DNA of 64,000 nucleotides from Pseudomonas putida (GCF_025905425.1 NZ_CP109603.1:5348501-5412500); one strand, 5' to 3'. Shown: positions 50,733-60,481, counted from the first letter of the stretch. Numbers and translations: made by a program. The notes: generated by a model not told the origin, from the letters alone.

Positions 50733-52811
50733 TCACACTTGGCCATATTGCTGGCCATGCCGCAGCCAGCGGTCGAGCAGCGGGCTGACATGGCCCGGCC
50801 AGCGCGCGATCAGGGCTTGGGCGGCATCACGCACGGCCGGCAGCAGGTCGGCATCACGCATCAGGTCCGCGACTTTGAACTGTAGCAGGCCGGTCTGGCG
50901 TGTTCCCAGCATCTCGCCGGGGCCGCGCAGTTCCAGGTCTTTTTCGGCGATGATGAAGCCATCGTTGGTTTCACGCATGATCCCCAGGCGTTCGCGGCCA
51001 ATCTGCGACAGCGGCGGGTGATACAGCAACACGCAATGGCTCACCGCGCTGCCCCGGCCAACCCGGCCACGCAGCTGGTGCAGTTGGGCCAGGCCAAGGC
51101 GTTCGGGGTTCTCGATGATCATCAGGCTGGCATTGGGCACGTCCACGCCCACCTCGATGACCGTGGTCGCCACCAGCAGTTGCAGCTCCCCAGCCTTGAA
51201 CTGGGCCATGATCTCGGCCTTTTCCGCAGGCTTCATGCGCCCGTGGATAAGGCCGACGCGTAGCTCGCCCAGGGCGCTGCCAAGGTCCTCGTAGGTGCTT
51301 TCGGCTGCCTGGCAGGTCAGTTCTTCAGATTCCTCGATCAGGGTGCACACCCAATAGGCCTGGCGCCCTTCAGCGCAGGCCGCGCGTACCCGCTCGACCA
51401 CCTCGAAGCGGCGGCTGTCGGCCACCAGCACGGTATTCACGGGCGTACGCCCCGGCGGCAGCTCGTCCAGGACCGAGGTGTCGAGGTCGGCGTAGGCGCT
51501 CATCGCCAAGGTCCGCGGGATCGGCGTGGCCGTCATGATCAGCTGGTGCGGGCACAGCTCGCCGGCTACGCCTTTCTTGCGCAGGGCCAGGCGTTGCTGC
51601 ACGCCGAAACGGTGCTGTTCATCGATGATCGCCAAGGCCAGGTGCTTGAATTTGACCTCTTCCTGAAACAGCGCATGGGTACCCACCACCATCGGTGCAC
51701 CGTTGGCGATCTGCTCCAGCGAGCTGGCCCGGGCCTTGCCCTTGAGCTTGCCAGCCAGCCATGCTACCTCGATGCCCAGCGGTTCGAGCCAGCGCTTGAA
51801 GGTGATGAAGTGCTGTTCGGCGAGAATCTCGGTGGGTGCCATCAACGCCACCTGGTAACCAGCCTCCAGGGCTTGCAGTGCCGCCAGTGCGGCGACCACT
51901 GTCTTGCCGGCGCCGACATCGCCCTGGACCAGGCGCATCATTGGCTCGGCCTGGGCGAGGTCGTAGGCGATCTCGTTGGCCACACGCTGCTGAGCACCGG
52001 TCGGCTTGAAACCCAGGTTGCCCAGGTACTGCGCCGGCAACCGAGTGGCCTTGGGCAGGACGGGGGCACGCAGGCTGCGCAGGCTCTCGCGCAGCCGTTG
52101 TTGTGACAGCTGATGGGTCAGTAACTCTTCAAAGGCCAGGCGGTGTTGAGCCCAATGCTGGCCTTCGGCAAGCTCGTCGAGGTCGGCGTCGGCCGGCGGG
52201 TTGTGCAAATAGCGGATAGCGTCGTCCAGCGGCGCCAGCTGGTAGTCCCGAGCCAGCTCGTCGGGCAGCCAGTCTGGCAGGCTGCGCGGGCCGAGCATGC
52301 CCAGGCTCTGCTGGCAGAGCAGGCGCAGGCGTTGCTGGGTAAGGCCTTCGGTGGTCGGGTAGATCGGCGTCAGGGTCTGTTCTACCGGGGGCGCTGGCTC
52401 GTCGCCGTTGAGCGCCCGGTACTCTGGGTGGTAGATCTCCAGGCCAGAGGCGCCGGGGCGGGCTTCGCCATAGCAGCGCAGGTGCGTGCCGCGTTTGAGG
52501 CCTTCTTTTTGCGCATTGCTGAAGTGATAGAAGCGCAGGCTCAACACCCCGCTGCCGTCACCCAGGCGCACCACCAGGCTGCGGCGCTTGCCCATGGTCA
52601 CGTCAGCACCACTGACCACCCCTTCGATCACGGCATCCTGCCCCGGGCGCAACTCGCCAATGGGCACTACGCGGGTGCGGTCCTGGTAGCGCAGGGGCAG
52701 GTGGAACAGGATGTCCTGCAGGTTCTCCAGGCCAACCTTGGCGAGTTTTTCCGCCATGGCATCGCCCACCCCTTTGAGCACCGTGACCGGGACCTTCGAC
52801 AGCTCACTCAT
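50733..52811 (-). CDS. recG: ATP-dependent DNA helicase RecG
   Basis: A 692-residue superfamily 2 helicase that regresses stalled replication forks and migrates Holliday junctions. An N-terminal wedge/OB domain (about 60-150) is followed by Walker A GDVGAGKTVVAALAAL, motif II IIDEQHRFGVQQR, motif III MTATPIPRTLAMS and the C-terminal motifs GVDVPNASLMIIENPERLGLAQLHQLRGRVGRG, the TRG region being near residue 600. Length and motifs match RecG throughout. It is 3 bp after the oxyR stop, so probably translated from an oxyR-recG message. Confidence 0.97.
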   Translation of the reverse strand: MSELSKVPVTVLKGVGDAMAEKLAKVGLENLQDILFHLPLRYQDRTRVVPIGELRPGQDAVIEGVVSGADVTMGKRRSLVVRLGDGSGVLSLRFYHFSNAQKEGLKRGTHLRCYGEARPGASGLEIYHPEYRALNGDEPAPPVEQTLTPIYPTTEGLTQQRLRLLCQQSLGMLGPRSLPDWLPDELARDYQLAPLDDAIRYLHNPPADADLDELAEGQHWAQHRLAFEELLTHQLSQQRLRESLRSLRAPVLPKATRLPAQYLGNLGFKPTGAQQRVANEIAYDLAQAEPMMRLVQGDVGAGKTVVAALAALQALEAGYQVALMAPTEILAEQHFITFKRWLEPLGIEVAWLAGKLKGKARASSLEQIANGAPMVVGTHALFQEEVKFKHLALAIIDEQHRFGVQQRLALRKKGVAGELCPHQLIMTATPIPRTLAMSAYADLDTSVLDELPPGRTPVNTVLVADSRRFEVVERVRAACAEGRQAYWVCTLIEESEELTCQAAESTYEDLGSALGELRVGLIHGRMKPAEKAEIMAQFKAGELQLLVATTVIEVGVDVPNASLMIIENPERLGLAQLHQLRGRVGRGSAVSHCVLLYHPPLSQIGRERLGIMRETNDGFIIAEKDLELRGPGEMLGTRQTGLLQFKVADLMRDADLLPAVRDAAQALIARWPGHVSPLLDRWLRHGQQYGQV

Positions 52812-52814
52812 GAC

Positions 52815-53741
52815 TCAGGCCGGCTGTTCCACAGGGGGTTTGGCGACCGAGCAGAGGCGGATCGAGTCGGCGAGGATCTCGATGGCCTTGGGCCGCGGGA
52901 AACTGGCACGCCAGGCAATGGCCACGGTGCGGAACGGTGCCGGCGCGGTCAGCGGGCGCACTTCGATGACGCCTGGCGCGTAGTGGTGGCTGTGCACCGC
53001 CGACAGCGGCAGGATCGAAACGCCCAGGCCCGAGGCAACCATGTGGCGGATGGTCTCCAGGGAGCTGGACTCCACCGTGGTGTGGCGGGAGCCTTCGCCG
53101 CCCTTGTTCAGGGTGGGGCAGGCTTCCAGCACCTGGTCGCGGAAACAGTGGCCTTCACCGAGCAGCAGCAGGCTCTTGTCGTTGAGCATGGCGGTGTCGA
53201 TGGTCTTTTTTGCCGTCCACGGGTGGTCGGCGGGCATCAAGGCGCAGAATGGCTCATCGTACAGCGGCAGGGTCAGCACGTCGGCTTCGTTGAACGGCAG
53301 GGCGATGATCACTGCGTCGAGTTCGCCGTTGCGCAGTTTTTCGCGCAGTACGTGGGTGAAGTTCTCTTCGATGTACAGCGGCATCTGCGGCGCCACGCGG
53401 TGCAGCTGCGGGATCAGGTGCGGGAACAGATAAGGGCCGACGGTATAGATGGCACCGACCTTGAGCGGGGCGGTCAGCTGGTTCTTGCCGGCCTGGGCCA
53501 GCTCGCGGATACCCTGGGCTTGTTCCAGTACCTTTTGTGCCTGGGCAACGATGCTTTCGCCGACCGGGGTCAGGCGCACCGCGCTCTTGCTGCGCTCGAA
53601 GATCAGCACGCCAAGCTCGTCCTCGAGCTTCTTCACACCGACCGACAGGGTCGGCTGGCTCACGTGGCAACGCTCGGCCGCATGGCCGAAATGCTGTTCC
53701 TGGGCGAGTGTGACGATGTAGCGTAATTCTGTGAGGGTCAT
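52815..53741 (-). CDS. oxyR: Hydrogen peroxide-sensing regulator OxyR
   Basis: A 308-residue LysR-type activator of peroxide defence. The HTH is at residues 1-60 (LRYIVTLAQEQHFGHAAERC, then SQPTLSVGVKKLE). The peroxidatic Cys199 in GEGHCFRDQ and resolving Cys208 in LEACPTLNKG are at exactly the E. coli positions, so the disulfide switch is intact. It comes first in a recG-linked transcription unit, as in other pseudomonads. Expected targets (katB, ahpC, ahpF) are not in the window. Confidence 0.97.
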   Translation of the reverse strand: MTLTELRYIVTLAQEQHFGHAAERCHVSQPTLSVGVKKLEDELGVLIFERSKSAVRLTPVGESIVAQAQKVLEQAQGIRELAQAGKNQLTAPLKVGAIYTVGPYLFPHLIPQLHRVAPQMPLYIEENFTHVLREKLRNGELDAVIIALPFNEADVLTLPLYDEPFCALMPADHPWTAKKTIDTAMLNDKSLLLLGEGHCFRDQVLEACPTLNKGGEGSRHTTVESSSLETIRHMVASGLGVSILPLSAVHSHHYAPGVIEVRPLTAPAPFRTVAIAWRASFPRPKAIEILADSIRLCSVAKPPVEQPA

Positions 53742-53835
53742 AACGTGCGTCCATGAAGTTGCGAGCCCAGCATAGCGGCTGCAATTGATAGACGCACGTT
53801 ATCAGACTTGCCGATGTGTGACAGAAACAAAAGTC

Positions 53836-54567
53836 TCAGCGGCGGTCCAGGGAGTAGACGAACGGCGCCACGACTTCGATCGTGCCGTTGTTCAGCAACT
53901 CCGGTGGCGGCTTGGGTACCGTGCCGGCCCGACGGATCATTTCCAGAGTCGCACGGTCCAGTGCTGCGCTACCCGAACCCCCTGCCATGGCGTACGACAC
54001 CACCTTGCCTTCGGCATCAACCACGAAACGCAGGCGGTTGATGCCCTGCAGGCCGCGACGACGTGCGTCTTCCGGATAACGCTTGTACTTGGCCAGGTGG
54101 CGCAGCAGGTCACTCTGCCAGGTCGGCAGGGCGTTGCTGTTGGACGCGATGCTCGGTGCCGGTGCCGCGGACTTCTGCGGCGGCGTGTTGCTTGGCGGTG
54201 CGTCTACCACGCTCTCGGTCGGCGGCGCGTCCTTCGGCGGCTCAGGCTTTTTCTCAGGCTTGGGCGGCTGGGGCTTGGCCTTCGGCTTGGGCGGCTTGGC
54301 GATGGCGATCTTGGGTTTAGGGGCTTCCACCAGCTTGGGCAACGGCAGTTCTTCGACCGGTGCCGGCGGCTGTGGGACGGCTTTTGGAGGAGGTGGTGGC
54401 GCAGGCTCCGGCAGCGGTGCCAGCTCGACCACCATGGCTGCCGGTGGCAGCTCGATGGCCTGAGGCACCGACCAATTGAGCGTGAGCAGCACAGCGACGG
54501 CATGGACACCCAGCACAAGTGCCAGGCTGCCGCTGTAACGCGCCAGATTGTGCCGCGTCTTCGTCAT
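53836..54567 (-). CDS. tonB: Energy transducer TonB
   Basis: A 243-residue inner-membrane-anchored protein carrying proton-motive energy to outer-membrane receptors. It has an N-terminal anchor (SLALVLGVHAVAVLLTLNW), a long Pro/Lys-rich spacer (PKAVPQPPAPVEELPLPK, then PKPKIAIAKPPKPKAKPQPP) and a C-terminal TonB domain (WQSDLLRHLAKYKRYPEDARRRGLQG, then LDRATLEMIRRAGTVPKPP). It is last in exbB-exbD-tonB, with its start overlapping the exbD stop by four bases. Such a three-gene set is the main TonB system in many pseudomonads. Confidence 0.95.
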   Translation of the reverse strand: MTKTRHNLARYSGSLALVLGVHAVAVLLTLNWSVPQAIELPPAAMVVELAPLPEPAPPPPPKAVPQPPAPVEELPLPKLVEAPKPKIAIAKPPKPKAKPQPPKPEKKPEPPKDAPPTESVVDAPPSNTPPQKSAAPAPSIASNSNALPTWQSDLLRHLAKYKRYPEDARRRGLQGINRLRFVVDAEGKVVSYAMAGGSGSAALDRATLEMIRRAGTVPKPPPELLNNGTIEVVAPFVYSLDRR

Positions 54568-54992
54568 TTCTTGGCTGCCGTCTCGAGACCTACCAGACCG
54601 ACTTTGAGGTAGCCGGCCGCGCGCATGGTGTTCATCACTTCCATCAGGTCACCGTAATCCACGCCCTTGTCGGCCTGGAAGAAGATGGTGGTTTCCTTGT
54701 CGCCCTTGGTCTTGGCGTCGAGCATCGGGCCAAGCTGGTCGGGCGCAGGCACCTGATCGTCACCGACATACAGCTTCTGGTCGGCCTTGACGCTGACGAA
54801 CACGGGTTTCTCGGGCCTCGGTGCCGGTTTGGCAGTCGAGGCTGGCAGGTCGACCTTGATGTCGACCGTTGCCAAGGGAGCAGCCACCATGAAGATGATC
54901 AGCAGTACCAGCATCACGTCGATAAACGGCGTAACGTTGATTTCGTGGTTTTCGGCGAGGTCGTCGCCACCTTCGTTGAGATGCAGGCCCAT
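54564..54992 (-). CDS. exbD: Biopolymer transport protein ExbD
   Basis: A 142-residue subunit of the ExbB-ExbD proton-driven motor. The single membrane helix INVTPFIDVMLVLLIIFMV contains the essential Asp in FIDVMLVLL that carries protons, followed by a periplasmic domain with KVDLPAST and the conserved VSVKADQKLYVGDD. It is 3 bp after exbB and overlaps tonB by four bases, so the three proteins are made together. Confidence 0.96.
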   Translation of the reverse strand: MGLHLNEGGDDLAENHEINVTPFIDVMLVLLIIFMVAAPLATVDIKVDLPASTAKPAPRPEKPVFVSVKADQKLYVGDDQVPAPDQLGPMLDAKTKGDKETTIFFQADKGVDYGDLMEVMNTMRAAGYLKVGLVGLETAAKK

Positions 54993-54995
54993 GGC

Positions 54996-55994
54996 TTACC
55001 CCACTTTCACCATGTGCGGGGCGGCGCGCTCGCTGCCTTGGTGGTCCAGATCACGGCTGACCAGCAGCAGGACCTGGGCGGAGGCGTCGGACACCTGCGC
55101 CTTGTAGCCAGCAATGGAGCGGGCGAAGACGTTATAGATGACCACGGCCGGGATTGCGGCAACCAGGCCCAAGGCTGTTGCCAGCAGGGCTTCGGCGATG
55201 CCTGGGGCAACCACTGCCAGGTTGGTGGTCTGGGTTTTGGCGATGCCGATGAAGCTGTTCATGATGCCCCACACGGTGCCGAACAAGCCGACGAAGGGTG
55301 CGGTGGAGCCGATGGTGGCGAGTACGCCGGTACCGTTGCTCATGTTGCGACCGCTGGCGGCGACCAGACGCTCCAGGCGGAAGGCGACGCGTTCCTTGAT
55401 GCCTTCTTTTTCACGCGCATTGGCCGACAGGCGCATCTCTTCGAGGGCATCGTGGACCAAGGTGTGGGCCAGGGTGCCTTCCTTGTTGGAGACATCGCTG
55501 GCTTCTTTGAGGCTGGCGGACTTCTTCAGTTGTGCGATCTCGCCGCGCAGACGGCGCTTGGCGCCCAGCAGCTCGAAGCCTTTGGCGATCCAGATGGTCC
55601 AGGTGATGATCGAGGCGATGGCCAGGCCGATCATGACGATCTTCACCACGATGTCGGCGTTCTTGTACATGCCCCATGGCGACAGGTCGTGGGCCATGCC
55701 CAGCGTAGTATCCTCGACCAGTGCTTCGACGCCTGGGTCTACGGCGACAGGCGCATCGGCTGGAGCTGCGGCTGGCGCGGCGGCAACAGGTGCCGAGCCA
55801 TTGGCGACTGGGGCCGGGCTGGCGACGGGTGTGGCCGGGGCAGCAGCGGCAGCAGCGGCAGCAGGGGTGCTGGCGTTGGCGGTAGGCTCATCGGCCATGG
55901 CCACTGGGGCCAGCACCAGGCTGAACATCAGCGCAGCGATGGCGCGCCAGGCGCGCGACGGGGTTGGCGAAGCGGAGGGTTGAGTACGTGTCAT
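54996..55994 (-). CDS. exbB: Biopolymer transport protein ExbB (with N-terminal extension)
   Basis: A 332-residue subunit of the TonB motor. A signal-like N-terminus (MTRTQPSASPTPSRAWRAIA, then LMFSLVLAPVAMA) and an Ala/Pro-rich periplasmic stretch of about 60 residues precede the conserved core with three membrane helices (DIVVKIVMIGLAIASIITW; STAPFVGLFGTVWGIMNSF; IAEALLATALGLVAAIPAV). The extension is known in Pseudomonas ExbB and absent from E. coli. The start is the ATG at 55994; the frame is open 14 codons more. Upstream lie two direct repeats of AAGTAAT(T)CTTGTT. Confidence 0.94.
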   Translation of the reverse strand: MTRTQPSASPTPSRAWRAIAALMFSLVLAPVAMADEPTANASTPAAAAAAAAPATPVASPAPVANGSAPVAAAPAAAPADAPVAVDPGVEALVEDTTLGMAHDLSPWGMYKNADIVVKIVMIGLAIASIITWTIWIAKGFELLGAKRRLRGEIAQLKKSASLKEASDVSNKEGTLAHTLVHDALEEMRLSANAREKEGIKERVAFRLERLVAASGRNMSNGTGVLATIGSTAPFVGLFGTVWGIMNSFIGIAKTQTTNLAVVAPGIAEALLATALGLVAAIPAVVIYNVFARSIAGYKAQVSDASAQVLLLVSRDLDHQGSERAAPHMVKVG

Positions 55995-56079
55995 GCTGGC
56001 CGGACCTGATGAAGAAAAAGAGTGAACGTTCTTCAAGGCCTCGAGATAGGCCGAGAACAGATAGGGGCGCCATTATTGC

Positions 56080-56111
56080 AAGTAATTCTTGTTAACAAAA
56101 GTAATCTTGTT
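56080..56111. repeat. Direct repeats upstream of exbB
   Basis: AAGTAATTCTTGTT (56080-56093) and AAGTAATCTTGTT (56099-56111), period 19, in an AT-rich stretch between the exbB and SDR gene starts. TTGTTAACAA bridges them. It may be a regulator site; the match to the Fur consensus is poor. Confidence 0.55.
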
Positions 56112-56186
56112 GCTTTTTTCGCCTAGGGTCTAGCCGCCCATCGTGTAGCGTGGCTGGTTTGATCAACTGGTCTAGGGAGTTTTGAG

Positions 56187-57044
56187 ATGTCAGACCTTTC
56201 AGTAATGGTCGTAGGTTGTGGTGATGTAGGCGGCCGTCTTGCCCGGCAATTGCTCGCCCGTGGCTGGCATGTGAGCGGCCTGCGCCGCTCGATCGAGCAA
56301 CTGCCCGAGGGCGTTGCGCCGGTGGCTGCCGACCTGTCCGAAGCCGCTATTCCAGCGGCGTGGCCGCAGCGTGCGCCGGATTACCTGGTGTATTGCGTGG
56401 CGGCCAGCCAGCACGACGAGGCGGGGTATCAGGCGGCTTATGTCGAGGGCCTGCGGCATGTGCTGGCCTGGCTGGGTGAGCGTGGCCAGCACCCGCGGCG
56501 CCTGCTGTTCGTGTCCAGCAGCAGCGTGTTTGCGCAAAAAGAAGGTGAGTGGATCGATGAGACGGCGGCCACTGAGCCTGAAGGGTATTCCGGCCGGGTA
56601 ATGCTCGACGCCGAGCGCTTGGCCCTGGCCAGTGGTATCCCGGCAAGCGTGGTGCGTTTGACCGGCATCTACGGGCCGGGCCGAGAGTGGCTACTGAGCC
56701 AGGTGCGCCAGGGCTATCGTGTGGCCGAGGAACCGCCGCTGTATGGCAACCGGATTCATGCCGAGGATGCCGCAAGCCTGCTGGCTTATCTGCTGCAGGC
56801 CGATGCCGACGGCGTGAAGCTGGACGATTGCTATATAGGTGTCGATGACGACCCGGCGCCGCTGGCCGACGTGGTGGCCTGGTTGCGCGGTTATCTGGGC
56901 GTTACCGAATGGTCGGATGAGCAGCGGGTACGGCGTACGGGCAGCAAGCGCTGCAGCAATGCCCGCGCGCGGGCGTTGGGCTGGGTGCCAGAGTACCCAA
57001 GTTACAAAGAAGGGTATGCAGCGATTCTGAAAGGGAAAAGCTGA
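56187..57044 (+). CDS. SDR-family NAD(P)-dependent epimerase/dehydratase-like protein
   Basis: A 285-residue extended short-chain dehydrogenase with the N-terminal dinucleotide motif VVGCGDVGGRLARQLLARGW. SSSSVFAQKEGEWIDETAATEPEGYSGRVML by position contains the serine of the catalytic set, but the usual YxxxK is replaced near YSGRVMLDAE, so a normal epimerase mechanism is doubtful. VVRLTGIYGPGREWLLSQ and NRIHAEDAASLLAYLL are family landmarks. Similar YeeZ-like proteins are of unknown function. GGGAGTTTTGAG precedes the ATG. It is divergent from exbB. Confidence 0.85.
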   Translation: MSDLSVMVVGCGDVGGRLARQLLARGWHVSGLRRSIEQLPEGVAPVAADLSEAAIPAAWPQRAPDYLVYCVAASQHDEAGYQAAYVEGLRHVLAWLGERGQHPRRLLFVSSSSVFAQKEGEWIDETAATEPEGYSGRVMLDAERLALASGIPASVVRLTGIYGPGREWLLSQVRQGYRVAEEPPLYGNRIHAEDAASLLAYLLQADADGVKLDDCYIGVDDDPAPLADVVAWLRGYLGVTEWSDEQRVRRTGSKRCSNARARALGWVPEYPSYKEGYAAILKGKS

Positions 57045-57067
57045 CGGGCTGGGTTTCGCGGCCCTTA

Positions 57068-57111
57068 TAGGAGCGGCCTTGCGTCGCGAAAGGGCCGCAA
57101 GGCCGCTCCTA
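57068..57111. repeat. Long REP-related hairpin after the SDR gene
   Basis: A 16-bp perfect stem (TAGGAGCGGCCTTGCG with its complement at 57096-57111) enclosing GCGAAAGG-type sequence, between the convergent SDR and lipoprotein genes. It lacks a T-tract but is likely to block read-through. Confidence 0.75.
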
Positions 57112-57127
57112 CAGGCCGCAATAGCTT

Positions 57128-57853
57128 TTAGTCTTTCTCCAGCACCCATTGCCGTGCACCGGCAGCCAATACCGGCATCTCATCCGGCTGCGCGCGGTTT
57201 ACGGCCTGGAAAATCTCCAGCTTGTCGCCATCACGCTTGATGATAAACGGCGCGCCGCGCTGTTTGCGCTCCAGCCACAGGCTGTCGTTGCTGCCGCCCA
57301 TGGTCGCGCAATCGCCCGCCAGGCACAGGGCAAAACGGTCCGGGCCAGGCAGGCCGCTTACGTTGCCGGTGTCGCTGAAGCGTACGGCGGTGCCTTTGCC
57401 CTGGCCGTCGATGATTTTCCAGTCACCGCCCAGGTAGGCTTGATACAACGCCTTCTCGAAGCTACCGCCCAGCGGCGAACTGCCGGGTTGCTTGACGCGC
57501 ACGAAGGTTTGCTGGACCCCAGACTGGGTGGTGGTTTTCAGCTTGTCGCCATCCAGCGCCAGCTGCTCGGTCTGGCCGTCCTGGAAGCTGGCCTGCCAGT
57601 CCTTCTCGTTGGCGCTCAACTGGCCGTCGGCAGCCTCGAAGCCATTGCTGAAGCTGGCCTGCTGGTGGGCCACATCGAGTTTCCATTCGAAAACAGGGCC
57701 GTGTTCAGTCAATGCCTGACGCAGGCTGCCACCCTTGACGGCGGCTTTGATGGCGTCCTGGTTGATCCAGGTGCCGTTGAAGTCTTCGGGTTTATGGCTG
57801 GCGCAACCGCTCAAAAGCAGGGCTGCCAGCGCGATGGGCAGTGCTTGACGCAT
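57128..57853 (-). CDS. Putative lipoprotein of unknown family
   Basis: A 241-residue protein with a lipoprotein signal: MRQALPIALAALLLSGCASH, the lipobox LLSGC placing the lipidated Cys at residue 17. The mature part looks like a beta-rich globular domain (FNGTWINQDAIKAAVKGGS at the start, later DRFALCLAGDCATMGGSNDSLWLE with two Cys, and FIIKRDGDKLEIFQAVNR). No enzymatic motif is seen. The start at 57853 is supported by the signal peptide. It is 57 bp downstream of ridA on the same strand but may have its own promoter. Confidence 0.75.
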   Translation of the reverse strand: MRQALPIALAALLLSGCASHKPEDFNGTWINQDAIKAAVKGGSLRQALTEHGPVFEWKLDVAHQQASFSNGFEAADGQLSANEKDWQASFQDGQTEQLALDGDKLKTTTQSGVQQTFVRVKQPGSSPLGGSFEKALYQAYLGGDWKIIDGQGKGTAVRFSDTGNVSGLPGPDRFALCLAGDCATMGGSNDSLWLERKQRGAPFIIKRDGDKLEIFQAVNRAQPDEMPVLAAGARQWVLEKD

Positions 57854-57909
57854 GGTGGGTAACCTTGGGGGAGAGAAGGTGGCGGGCAGAGCGCCCGCCA
57901 CCGGGGGCA

Positions 57910-58290
57910 TCACTCGATGACCAGGATCGCGTCCATTTCGACCTGGGAGCCTTTCGGCAGCGCGGCAACGCCGATGGCGGCGCGTGCTGGGTAAGGCTGT
58001 TCGAAGTAGCGGCCCATGACCTCGTTGACCTTGGCGAAGTGGCTCAGGTCGGTGAGGAAGATGTTCAGCTTGACGATGTCCTTGAACGAGCCACCAGCGG
58101 CTTCAGCCACGGCCTTGAGGTTCTCGAAGACCTGCACGGTCTGGGCCTCGAAGCCTTCGACCAGCTCCATGGTCTTGGGGTCCAGTGGGATCTGGCCCGA
58201 CATGTAAACGGTGTTGCCGGCCTTGATCGCCTGGGAGTAGGTGCCGATGGCGGCAGGGGCCTTGTCGCTGGTGATGACGGACTTGCTCAT
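57910..58290 (-). CDS. ridA: Reactive intermediate/imine deaminase RidA
   Basis: A 126-residue trimeric enzyme of the RidA (YjgF/YER057c/UK114) family, hydrolysing 2-aminoacrylate and other reactive imines made by PLP enzymes. Landmarks are [27 protein letters not shown], the conserved ligand-binding Arg in [24 protein letters not shown], and [21 protein letters not shown]. The start is the ATG at 58290, with GGAGTCATC just upstream. It is 23 bp after spoT on the same strand, an arrangement common in proteobacteria (spoT-ridA). Confidence 0.95.
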   Translation of the reverse strand: MSKSVITSDKAPAAIGTYSQAIKAGNTVYMSGQIPLDPKTMELVEGFEAQTVQVFENLKAVAEAAGGSFKDIVKLNIFLTDLSHFAKVNEVMGRYFEQPYPARAAIGVAALPKGSQVEMDAILVIE

Positions 58291-58313
58291 GATGACTCCT
58301 TGCGGTTGGCGGA

Positions 58314-60422
58314 CTACGTACGCATGCGGGTGATGCGGACCACACCGGTCAAGGTACGCAGCTTCTTGATCACACGCGCCAGGTGCACACGGTCGTGCAC
58401 GCTGACCACCAGTTGGACCACGCTGATACGGCCGTCGCGTTCGTCCATGCTGATCTTCTCGATGTTGCCGTCGGCGGCATTGACGCTGCTGGCCAGCAGC
58501 GCGATCAGGCCGCGCTGGTGTTCCAGCTCGACGCGCAGCTCGACATTGAATTCGCCGGCGATGTCCTTGGCCCAGGAGAGCTGCACGCACTTCTCCGGGT
58601 TGTGGCGAATTTCGCTGATGTTGCGGCAGTTCTCCAGGTGCACGACCATGCCCTTGCCCGCCGACAGGTGGCCGACGATCGGGTCGCCGGGGATCGGGGT
58701 GCAGCACTTGGCGTAGCTGAGCACCAGGCCTTCGGTGCCGCGGATCGCCAGCGGGCCTTCCGGCGCCGGCAGTTGCTCACCTTCGGCTGACAGCAGGCGA
58801 CGGGCGACCACATAGGCCATGCGGTTGCCCAGGCCGATGTCTTCGAGCAGGTCTTCGATCAGCTCCAGGCGGTACTCGGCGAGAATTGCCTGAATGCGCT
58901 CCTGGGGGATTTTTTCGAGGCTGCTGTCGAAACCGGTCAGTACCTTGTTCAGCAGGCGCTCGCCGAGGCTGATGGACTCGGAACGGCGCTGCTGCTTGAG
59001 CGCGTGGCGGATGTGCGTGCGCGCCTTGCCGGTGACCACGAAGTTGAGCCAGGCCGGGTTTGGCCGGGCGCCCGGCGCACTGACGATTTCGACCGTCGAG
59101 CCGCTTTGCAGCGGCTCGGACAGCGGCGCCAGGCGGCGGTTAATGCGGCAGGCGATGCAGCTATTGCCCACGTCGGTGTGCACCGCGTAGGCGAAGTCGA
59201 CGGCCGTGGAGCCTTTGGGCAGCTCCATGATCCGGCCCTTGGGCGTGAACACGTAGACCTCGTCCGGGAACAGGTCGATCTTCACGCTCTCGATGAATTC
59301 CAGCGAGTTGCCTGCACGCTGCTGCAGTTCGAGGATGCCCTTGACCCACTGGCGGGCACGCGCGTGGCTGCCTTTTGGCTGTTCGTCGTCGTTGGACTTG
59401 TACAGCCAGTGCGCGGCGATGCCGTTGTTGGCCATCTCTTCCATTTCGCGGGTGCGAATCTGGATTTCGATGGGCACGCCGTGCATGCCGAACAGCGTGG
59501 TGTGCAACGACTGGTAGCCGTTGGCCTTGGGGATCGCGATGTAATCCTTGAAGCGACCGGGCAGCGGCTTGTACAGGTTGTGCACGGCGCCGAGCACGCG
59601 GTAGCAGGTGTCGACCTTGTCGACGATGATGCGGAAGGCGTACACGTCCATGATTTCGTTGAAGGCACGGCGCTTGCCGCGCATCTTCTTGTAGATGCCA
59701 TAGAGGTGTTTCTGCCGGCCGCTGACCTCGCCCTCGATACCATCGGCAGCCAGGCAGTTGGCCAGCGAGTGCTCGATCTTGGCGACGATCTCTTTGCGGT
59801 TGCCGCGGGCGCTCTTGACCGCCCGGTGAATCAGCGACGAGCGCATCGGGTGCATGGCCTTGAAGCCAAGGTCTTCGAATTCGACGCGCACAGTGTGCAT
59901 GCCCAGCCGGTTGGCGATGGGTGCGTAGATTTCGAGGGTTTCCTTGGCGATGCGCCGGCGTTTTTCGCCAGACAGCACTTCCAGCGTGCGCATGTTGTGC
60001 AGGCGGTCGGCCAGCTTGACCAGGATCACGCGGATATCGCGGGCCATGGCCATGGCCATCTTCTGGAAGTTCTCGGCCTGCGCCTCGGCCTTGGTCTCGA
60101 AGTTCATCTGGGTCAGCTTGCTGACCCCATCGACCAGTTCGGCGACCGTCTCGCCAAATTGCTGGCTGAGGGCTTCCTTGGCGATGCCGGTGTCTTCGAT
60201 CACATCGTGCAGCATGGCCGCCATCAGGCTCTGATGGTCCATGTGCATGTCGGCGAGGATGCTGGCCACGGCCAGCGGGTGGGTCACGTAGGGCTCGCCG
60301 CTGCGGCGGCGCTGCCCATCGTGGGCCTGTTCGGCGTAGAAATAGGCGCGGCGAACCAGGTTGACCTGTTCGGGGCCCAGGTAGGTCGACAGCCGTTCGG
60401 CTAAGGCTTCTATACCCGGCAT
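58314..60422 (-). CDS. spoT: Bifunctional (p)ppGpp synthetase/hydrolase SpoT
   Basis: A 702-residue stringent-response enzyme. The HD hydrolase domain (about 25-175) has [15 protein letters not shown] and MLHDVIEDT with the metal-binding His-Asp. The synthetase domain (about 240-350) has [20 protein letters not shown] and IEIQIRT, the latter carrying the catalytic Glu. A TGS domain follows ([22 protein letters not shown] near 395), and a C-terminal ACT domain lies near 630-700. It has the full set of motifs for both activities, as expected for SpoT. It follows rpoZ by 59 bp. Confidence 0.96.
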   Translation of the reverse strand: MPGIEALAERLSTYLGPEQVNLVRRAYFYAEQAHDGQRRRSGEPYVTHPLAVASILADMHMDHQSLMAAMLHDVIEDTGIAKEALSQQFGETVAELVDGVSKLTQMNFETKAEAQAENFQKMAMAMARDIRVILVKLADRLHNMRTLEVLSGEKRRRIAKETLEIYAPIANRLGMHTVRVEFEDLGFKAMHPMRSSLIHRAVKSARGNRKEIVAKIEHSLANCLAADGIEGEVSGRQKHLYGIYKKMRGKRRAFNEIMDVYAFRIIVDKVDTCYRVLGAVHNLYKPLPGRFKDYIAIPKANGYQSLHTTLFGMHGVPIEIQIRTREMEEMANNGIAAHWLYKSNDDEQPKGSHARARQWVKGILELQQRAGNSLEFIESVKIDLFPDEVYVFTPKGRIMELPKGSTAVDFAYAVHTDVGNSCIACRINRRLAPLSEPLQSGSTVEIVSAPGARPNPAWLNFVVTGKARTHIRHALKQQRRSESISLGERLLNKVLTGFDSSLEKIPQERIQAILAEYRLELIEDLLEDIGLGNRMAYVVARRLLSAEGEQLPAPEGPLAIRGTEGLVLSYAKCCTPIPGDPIVGHLSAGKGMVVHLENCRNISEIRHNPEKCVQLSWAKDIAGEFNVELRVELEHQRGLIALLASSVNAADGNIEKISMDERDGRISVVQLVVSVHDRVHLARVIKKLRTLTGVVRITRMRT

Positions 60423-60481
60423 GGGTTCACCTCTTGCAGAGGAAGAGGGCCTTGTGCCGCGCGACGTCGACCTGGCATCAA

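Noticed and set aside
56080..56111. Fur box upstream of exbB
   Set aside because: Aligning either strand to the 19-bp consensus gives only about a third of the positions, so only a direct repeat is reported.
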